A DNA stretch of 64,000 nucleotides from QHXW01 sp963768075 (GTDB lineage: Bacteria > Acidobacteriota > Terriglobia > Bryobacterales > Bryobacteraceae), in the NCBI GenBank assembly GCA_963768075.1, contig CAVYHD010000051.1:310001-374000 (forward strand). Reading direction: 5' to 3'. The notes beneath the pieces are model-generated. The model was not told where the DNA came from, searched no databases, and was given only the letters and a program-made list of their open reading frames with translations. The position numbers and the translations under genes were made by a program. Positions within the stretch are counted from its first letter, which is position 1. Each line of letters starts with the position of its first letter. Positions 61,401 to 64,000 of this stretch are shown here, in pieces.

Positions 61401-61435
61401 ATGCCGATGACCGAGCGGACCGGCTTGCCTTCCAT
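52430..61435 (-). CDS. ndvB: Cyclic beta-1,2-glucan synthase-like protein (GT84 / GH94, NdvB type)
   Basis: The product has 3001 residues, near the ~2800 of known NdvB/Chvb proteins. The N-terminal ~400 residues are helical. Membrane helices appear from about 480 (LGGIAGLTLCFTVLALAVAW) and again at about 870-1035. Between them lies the GT84 glycosyltransferase: YVITLDADTQLPPGAARRM near 690 and QRQHRWIRGDWQ near 842. A glucoamylase-like domain follows (RRLARQTWRYFDDLVGPDTH from about 1065). The C-terminal half has two GT36-type beta-sandwiches (GHYSLMVTNTGGGYSRWNEF and FGALVSESGAGFTWSGNSQV) and a GH94 phosphorylase-like domain with GSGDWNDGMNRVG near 2635. It should make and size cyclic beta-glucans at the inner membrane. 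A sigma-54 promoter lies upstream. Confidence 0.92.
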   Translation of the reverse strand: MEGKPVRSVIGIYTADEGESAKAYDAVRGQRLGDARLFRADETAEPSKRDGRERYAALRLEGECLIVAAAAPSEVPAIVGQLQGVGSPAVFVVSEGLSDLAVPEIGTAPPGSEPIEDFARRCAEHRGKPGTAKPRMLSRLLENERTLQASRCDLAEAARLGHALTAAAEWLLDNEYLIRTQIAEIRHHLPRDHHRILPADVSGDPYIYVLIKELVAHTDHSLNETNIRDCLRAYQQVAPLTIAELWSVPLLLRLALIGELTQLALQVSRKQQLREAAYFWANRLSAASRRGAEVFGRMLHLMEAEAVALEPYFMICLAEQLQGEEDALAPIQHWIEERLKTPLTERVRTEHTREAAECISTANAFDSLRVLSRIDFTEVFESVSLMEAELRSDPSDTYARSDFATRDHCRRAVERISRHSGRGELDVARLAVALARQGTDPRTQHVSYYLLADGIAQLEAETNARIPFGTAMIRGLRSRATAVYLGGIAGLTLCFTVLALAVAWDAGVRQGAILAVLGALALFPLSELAIQTVNALVISLFPPDTLPKMDFRDGIPQDKATLVVVPMMLSSVEVVQRELGKLEVRFLANQESNLFFSLFSDFTDASLESTPGDTELLQAAHDGIARLNARYPGGRFLLFHRGRVWSESEQSWIGRERKRGKIEDLNAFLSGEGCAEILNAGSLPLPIQYVITLDADTQLPPGAARRMVETIAHPLNQAVIDPATQTRRRGFTIIQPRVSIALPGATATRFTRIFADTAGTDPYCQTVSDVQQDLFGEAIFHGKAIYDLQTFRGTLADRFPLETLLSHDLIEGAHVGVGLASEIELFENLPLDYASYSQRQHRWIRGDWQIATWIFKQVPAAFGSSVPNPLPIIGRWRIFDNLRRSLVPVASVLLLVFGWLISRAPGVWSLVIGLAVAIPALAPLLDRLARRLQGSIHGWQGAADDLVRAAAMLVFLPHQAWLALDAIVRVFYRRSISHRNLLEWQPAESAGGHAQRHLTLRQMWLICGLSLALMLLLGAKGAFAPTSVFVALWAASPAVLLWLDRPVPARDVHRLPSEDLMFLRRLARQTWRYFDDLVGPDTHWLPPDNSQLRLHTEVARRTSPTNIGLWLTSALTAHDLGYLTADDLLRRSTNTMATLGRLERHEGHLLNWYDTQTLEPLAPRYVSTVDSGNLTASLWVLEQGYQDVLRAPVIGPPCLRGLADTVCILHEACGRDPSVKVPLRALRRLLLGNANGQDLIGRLRLAVNPMKQLQDLERRPDATGGDRSYWVSCLARELKSWTEALDLYLPWMETLSHPPDSFLRELGEDAVKLRHRALHAAPSLDTLASGVLTPVDELLGRRGASQLRPEVAVWLDRLAEEYRVARGNAAQTVQSFEALANTARQFSAGINMGFLYDPERRLFGIGYVVGGPREFSSHYDLLASECRLASMVAIAKGDIPIEHWFALGRPHVSSGSGATLLSWSGTMFEYLMPLLFMRTFANSLLDQACYDAVERQIECGREKNVPWGVSESAYSALDSNQVYQYRAFGVPALALKQGLTDDLVVAPYASALALSIDPAGATDNLRRLEELGLAGPMGLYEAIDFTVQDKRDGDRGVVIYTYMAHHQGMTLLALDNLLHRGVMQRRFHGDLRVRAFESLLFERIPVIRVPLQESRTSLPLVRPATAEEPAERAWKDDTSCPHVHLHGNGHYSLMVTNTGGGYSRWNEFDVTRWRSDATLDPWGSFLYIRDLRSDLTWAAAYQPVGGGQGASSARFSADRAQFQRRVSGLETVLEVTVAAEDDAELRRFTITNRSSRSRQLEFTSYAELAMAPHDADKAHPVFSKMFVETECLDHGVLVAHRRLRSPSETSVWAAHILIGATSEVQYETDREKFLERGNTPERPAALRRDLTGSVGAVLDPIFSLRCRAVVEPRDRLEISFITLVASSRKELLTLITKYRRQESVTRAFEMAWTRAQLEFRYLGIGPAAAHRFQDLASHLLYPNPTLRMPSDRLARNRLGQPALWGDGISGDLPILAVIVTQARSVPLVRELLLAHAYWRLRGFQADLVILDQEVPSYDRPLYQELLRQIEAHSPAEGINRPGGVYLRDWHAMAEEHRNLILAAASVVLSGNRGPLQRQLATARETFMPPPFVPSGGQEEPSPPLPFLELPYFNGLGGFTPDGREYAIYLKPGGQTPVPWVNVMANSKFGALVSESGAGFTWSGNSQVNRLTPWHNDPVSDPQSEVIYLRDDESGAVWTPTALPIRENDAYRARHGQGSTVFEHNSHAIGQELTVFVPIVESGSGDPVKVYRLRLRNHSTRPRRLTVTYFAEWVLGPTREDQQLHIHTSYDEASGALLASQPWTGNFANQIGFAAASPRATSYSGDRTQFLGRNGSMSKPAALRRTRLDNRSGAGLDSAGALQLPVTIDPGNQVEVVFLLGQAETVEAVRALVSRYQNSQQVENALGETHRWWESTLGALQVHTPLLSTDFLLNRWLLYQALSCRLWGRSALYQSSGAFGFRDQLQDSMAFLYAAPKLARAHILASAGRQFLDGDVQHWWHPESGLGVRTRCSDDLFWLPYVVAQYIEVTGDAAILDEEVPYLDGAPLGAGEQERLFVPAVSAQTAPLWDHCRRALERGSRFGSHGLPLFGSGDWNDGMNRVGMEGRGESVWLGWFLCAVLESFSKVMEKHRHGFELVAKWRTQVAALSNSLEQSSWDGEWYLRGFFDNGAPLGSHLSQEARIDSLPQSWAVISQSATSDRARCAMASAERYLVDEPNHLVRLFTPPFDHSDPNPGYIMGYPPGLRENGGQYTHGSLWMAMARARMGNGNAAVHLLRMMNPVELTRSPDDVARYRGEPYVVAADVSSAEGKTGRSGWTWYTGSAGWMYRIWIEEVLGFQLRGDVLTLKPVIPDEWPGFEMTFHYYSTTYEIAVVRKAASDSMTLEVDGRLMSDRFVALADDGLTHHLTMEIPRRSAAPVIEEPARHSPNGRSAKDPSNGIVASNSNLSQVRLTGHQEDYHSD

Positions 61436-61444
61436 TTGCAGCCG

Positions 61445-61612
61445 TCACTCCCTCGATGCTCGGCTGCGCGCCCACCGCGTGCCCAGCATGATAAAGAAGA
61501 GGAGTGCGAATACTAGTCCACCCATTTGAGGAGCTAAGGTTTGATTTCCAGCAAAGGTCATGATCGGCGCGAGTATGGCCATCAATGCGAATAGAATCAT
61601 CCATCCGAGCAT
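61445..61612 (-). CDS. 55-residue two-helix membrane protein before the glucan synthase
   Basis: ATG 61612 has AAGGAG 9 bases upstream. The product reads MLGWMILFALMAILAPIMTF, AGNQTLAPQMGGLVFALLFF, IMLGTRWARSRASRE. It has two membrane helices and a basic C-terminal tail. The start and helix pattern recall DUF1328-type tiny membrane proteins, but I am not sure of the family. It is the first gene after the sigma-54 promoter at 61704-61719, and its stop is only 9 bases before the start of the 3001-residue glucan synthase gene, so both should be made together. It may regulate or stabilise the synthase; this is inference. Confidence 0.72.
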   Translation of the reverse strand: MLGWMILFALMAILAPIMTFAGNQTLAPQMGGLVFALLFFIMLGTRWARSRASRE

Positions 61613-61632
61613 CTGTTCTGTCTCCTTGACTG

Positions 61633-61741
61633 CTTTAAGAATCTGGGTACGTGCGTTTTGTCACGCTGCCATCGCGCCGCAGGCCGTCTTTCAACTGATA
61701 GATAGCAAACCGAGTGCCAGGATTAAGGAAGATTCTTAAAG
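61633..61741. repeat. Perfect 12-bp inverted repeat bracketing the sigma-54 promoter
   Basis: CTTTAAGAATCT at 61633-61644 and its exact reverse complement AGATTCTTAAAG at 61730-61741 lie either side of the -24/-12 promoter. Centres are 97 bases apart. The upstream copy (relative to the minus-strand promoter) is 10 bases beyond the -24 element; the other lies in the leader. They are candidate binding sites for the neighbouring NtrC-type activator or another regulator. Confidence 0.6.
61704..61719 (-). promoter_or_regulatory. Sigma-54 (-24/-12) promoter of the membrane protein / glucan synthase unit
   Basis: On the minus strand CTGGCACTCGGTTTGCT matches the consensus TGGCAC-N5-TTGCW with the required 10-base spacing between the invariant GG and GC. 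The GG lies at 61718-61717 and the GC at 61706-61705. Transcription would start near 61692, giving an 80-base leader before ATG 61612. The only gene unit downstream is the 55-residue protein plus the glucan synthase. Confidence 0.85.
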
Positions 61742-61883
61742 AGTTTAGAATTAGCCGAGCCGCCCGGTCGGCACCGGTTGCGCGGTCCTGCGCAGAAATT
61801 GCCCGCCGGATATTTTCACAACCCCTGGGAATTCGACTTTCCGGCAGATACGGCACGCGACGGCCGCTGCGCGCCGGCCAAAA

Positions 61884-62303
61884 TTATGCCGGAGAGGACA
61901 GAATTTCCTTAATGATCTCTCCGAGCTTCATGAACCCTGCGAGATCCGTAGGTTTCTGGAAGTACCGGTTGGCTCCCAGCCGCAACGCTTCTGCTTTGTC
62001 TTGAGGGGAGTCTGATGAAGTAGAGATAATGACAGCAGCTGCTGCGCATCTCGCGCTGCGGCGCACACGCTCCAGTACCTGGATTCCGTTAAGTCGCGGT
62101 AGATTCAGGTCCAGAACCACGCAATCGGGACAAGGGGCGGATTCGTCCGCGTTGGCGCGCTCCAGTACTTCCAAAGCCTCTTCTCCGTCTTTCGCCAGAA
62201 GGAGTTGGTAAGGACCAATATGTGTATCCAAAGCGCGACGAATTAGAAAGATGTCGCCCTCATTGTCTTCCGCTAATAGGATGCGAACACACGGCTGACC
62301 CAC
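61884..62303 (-). CDS. Single-domain response regulator
   Basis: GTG 62303 is preferred because CAGGAG lies 9 bases upstream; GTG 62324 lacks a site. The 139-residue protein is a CheY-like receiver: VRILLAEDNEGDIFLIRRAL with the acidic pocket, PDCVVLDLNLPRLNGIQVLE with the phospho-acceptor Asp, AVIISTSSDSPQDKAEALRL with Ser/Thr switch residues, and GANRYFQKPTDLAGF with the conserved Lys-Pro. The sequence 'AEDNEGDI.L' is of the Rcp1/CheY-like type paired with phytochrome or hybrid kinases. It has no output domain. It lies 92 bases after the NtrC-type activator gene on the same strand and before the glucan synthase unit. Confidence 0.9.
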   Translation of the reverse strand: MGQPCVRILLAEDNEGDIFLIRRALDTHIGPYQLLLAKDGEEALEVLERANADESAPCPDCVVLDLNLPRLNGIQVLERVRRSARCAAAAVIISTSSDSPQDKAEALRLGANRYFQKPTDLAGFMKLGEIIKEILSSPA

Positions 62304-62395
62304 GCTTTCATTCTCCTGGCCCACTCAAGTGCCGCCGCACTGGCAGCAAGTCACATGCTTCATGGGAACGAAAGTGGTGCTGCTTAGCGCTAATA

Positions 62396-63814
62396 TCAGC
62401 TCGCGGCAGCAGCTTTCGCTTCTTCACCAGCAAACTCGGCCAATCGCTTATGCAGAGTGCGTACACTCATGCCAAGAACTTTCGCCGCAGCGCGCTTGTT
62501 ATTTTTCGTGTGTTTCAATGTCAGTTGGATATAGGCCTTCTCGACATCTCGGATTGGACCGCCGACGGAAACCTCGAGGCGGCTCGCCGGATCCGCCTGG
62601 ATAATCTCGCGAGGCGCGGCAGCCAGCCGCACGAAACGCAAACTATCCGGCAGGATTGTCCCCTCACCAGTCAATACAACGGCGCGTTCCACTGCGTTAC
62701 GCAATTCCCGAACATTACCAGGCCAGTGATGACTCTTGAGCAGGTCGAGTGCCTCCGGATGTAAATCCGTAACCCGGCAGGTATGCTTTTTATTCAGGTC
62801 GAGCATCAAAGCTTCGACGATCGCCGGAATGTCTTCCTTATGCTCACGCAGCGCCGGAAGCGGGATGTGGAACACATTCAGCCGATAGTAGAGATCTTCC
62901 CGCAAGTATTGCTTCTTAATGGCGTCCTCCGGTGACCGGTTGGTGGCGGCAACGACCCGAACGTCGACAGAACATTGACTCTTGCCCCCAAGCCGCCGGA
63001 CGCTCGATTCCTCAAGCACGCGAAGCAACTTCGCCTGCGTACCAATAGGCATGTCGCCGATTTCGTCCAGCATCACGGTGCCCCCCTGCGCCTGTTCGAA
63101 GCATCCCGCTCGCCGTTCAACCGCTCCAGTGAACGCCCCGCGCTCGTGTCCAAACAGTTCGCTTTCGATCAAGCTTTCCGGAAGAGCCGCGCAATTAATT
63201 GCCACGAACGGGCCGCTGAACCTCGTACTCAGCCGATGGATTGCACGCGCTACCAGTTCCTTGCCGGTACCCGTCTCGCCAGTAATCAATACCGGGGCTG
63301 TTGTCGGCGCTGCTTGCTGGATCGCCGAATACACTTGCTGCATGGCCGGTGATGCCCCCACCAAGCCGCCCAATCTACCCAGATAGCCCAATTGTCGATT
63401 GAGTCTTTCCGTCTCCGCTCTCAGCTGGTTTTGCGCGATGGCCCGTTCCAACAATTCACGCAGGATGCCCGGTTCGACTGGCTTCTCGAGGAACCAAAAC
63501 GCCTTCAGCTCGTGAACCACCGAGATCGCCTTTTCGATGCTGCCAAATCCGGTGACAACGATAGTCGGGGTTGCGTTCCCGTGCTGGGCCAGGTGCCGCA
63601 ATAAACCAAAACCGTCCATCCCCGGCATCACCAGGTCCGTCACAATGACGTCAACATCGCACGACGCGAGCTTCTCTATGGCTTCTTCTCCGTCGGCAGC
63701 CGTAAGTGGCGTGATACCAAAGGAGCTGATCATCGCCGCGAGAGCGGTGCGTTGATTCTCGTCATCGTCCACCAGAAGGGCACGTAGCATTTGGCTGGAC
63801 ATACTTGCACGCAT
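62396..63814 (-). CDS. NtrC-family sigma-54-dependent response regulator
   Basis: The start is taken as ATG 63814 (MRASMSSQMLRALLVDDDEN), giving 472 residues; GTG 63835 and ATG 63802 are possible. The receiver domain has LLVDDDENQR and VIVTDLVMPGMDGF with the phospho-acceptor Asp. The AAA+ domain has Walker A GETGTGKELVARAIH, the sigma-54 contact loop ELFGHERGAFTGAVERRAG (GAFTGA intact), Walker B GGTVMLDEIGDMP, and the sensor/arginine-finger region VAATNRSPEDAIKKQYLRED. A Fis-type helix-turn-helix ends it (NKRAAAKVLGMSVRTLHKRL). It should activate -24/-12 promoters after phosphorylation. A sigma-54 promoter lies 0.7 kb downstream, ahead of the glucan synthase, its most likely target. No sensor kinase is in the window; 63836-64000 holds nothing recognisable. 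Confidence 0.96.
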   Translation of the reverse strand: MRASMSSQMLRALLVDDDENQRTALAAMISSFGITPLTAADGEEAIEKLASCDVDVIVTDLVMPGMDGFGLLRHLAQHGNATPTIVVTGFGSIEKAISVVHELKAFWFLEKPVEPGILRELLERAIAQNQLRAETERLNRQLGYLGRLGGLVGASPAMQQVYSAIQQAAPTTAPVLITGETGTGKELVARAIHRLSTRFSGPFVAINCAALPESLIESELFGHERGAFTGAVERRAGCFEQAQGGTVMLDEIGDMPIGTQAKLLRVLEESSVRRLGGKSQCSVDVRVVAATNRSPEDAIKKQYLREDLYYRLNVFHIPLPALREHKEDIPAIVEALMLDLNKKHTCRVTDLHPEALDLLKSHHWPGNVRELRNAVERAVVLTGEGTILPDSLRFVRLAAAPREIIQADPASRLEVSVGGPIRDVEKAYIQLTLKHTKNNKRAAAKVLGMSVRTLHKRLAEFAGEEAKAAAAS

Positions 63815-64000
63815 TGTACCGTTTCTCTCATTCACCGGGAAAACTTGGGTAACCGGCTCTCCTTCGCCTTATTGTGATGTGGTCCCGCCACACTTGATGC
63901 ACAGAATGACTCCAGTGCGTAAGTTTTGCACGGCCTTTCGCCCCGCGCAGGTGTCTCGCTGTGCTCTTGCCAAATTCGACAACCCAGCTTTTGGTTCCCG

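Overview
The window looks like a chromosomal segment of an Acidobacteriota bacterium of the Solibacter/Bryobacter type. This is inferred from gene content: a large carboxypeptidase-regulatory/TonB-dependent receptor, paired PSD1 (DUF1549/DUF1553) and DUF1501 genes, a CRTAC1/UnbV protein next to a TPR protein, a CadC-like winged-helix/TPR regulator, LptC/LptA-LptB genes for an LPS-type outer membrane, and moderately high GC. No rRNA, tRNA, insertion sequence, prophage or CRISPR array was recognised.  Layout. 1-1.5 kb (minus): the end of a peptide-export operon (double-glycine precursor, cNMP-binding-like protein, HlyD-type secretion protein running off the left edge). 1.7-6.8 kb: a winged-helix/TPR regulator, a secretin and a divergent AAA ATPase. 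6.9-13.2 kb (plus): LPS transport (LptC/LptA-like, LptB), then a TPR protein and a CRTAC1 protein. 13.2-14.8 kb: an ice-binding (DUF3494) plus PASTA surface protein. 15.1-19.1 kb (minus): rpoN-hpf-rapZ-purU. 19.2-22.5 kb: small TPR protein, a Cys-rich hypothetical, a hotdog thioesterase, panB-panC and an Hfq-like protein. 22.7-25.1 kb: signalling genes (HDOD, GAF-ANTAR, a degenerate receiver). 25.2-29.1 kb: histidine degradation hutU-hutI-hutG, tightly coupled. 29.1-36.5 kb: S9 peptidase, frameshifted MscS channel, ArsN1-like acetyltransferase, GH29 fucosidase, OmpA lipoprotein and small proteins. 36.5-36.8 kb: a decayed MarR regulator. 36.9-52 kb: an aminotransferase and a probable carbohydrate-use island (exported sugar isomerase, GntR/LacI hybrid regulator, frameshifted dehydrogenase-cytochrome, TonB receptor, PSD1, frameshifted DUF1501). 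52.4-63.8 kb (minus): a NtrC-type regulator, a lone receiver protein, a 55-residue membrane protein and a 3001-residue cyclic beta-glucan synthase-like protein.  The most notable system is at the right end. A near-perfect sigma-54 promoter (CTGGCAC-N5-TTGCT, 61704-61719, minus) lies ahead of the small membrane protein and the giant glucan synthase. It is bracketed by a perfect 12-bp inverted repeat (61633-61644 and 61730-61741). A sigma-54 activator with the GAFTGA loop is encoded just upstream, and rpoN itself lies in the same window. This suggests that a cell-envelope glucan is made under two-component, sigma-54 control.  Three otherwise well-conserved genes each carry a single-base frame break (near 32215, 40428 and 50956). 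These may be sequencing errors or real decay. Several genes have a TATA-like -10 box only 6-15 bases before the start codon, suggesting that short-leader or leaderless transcripts are common here.
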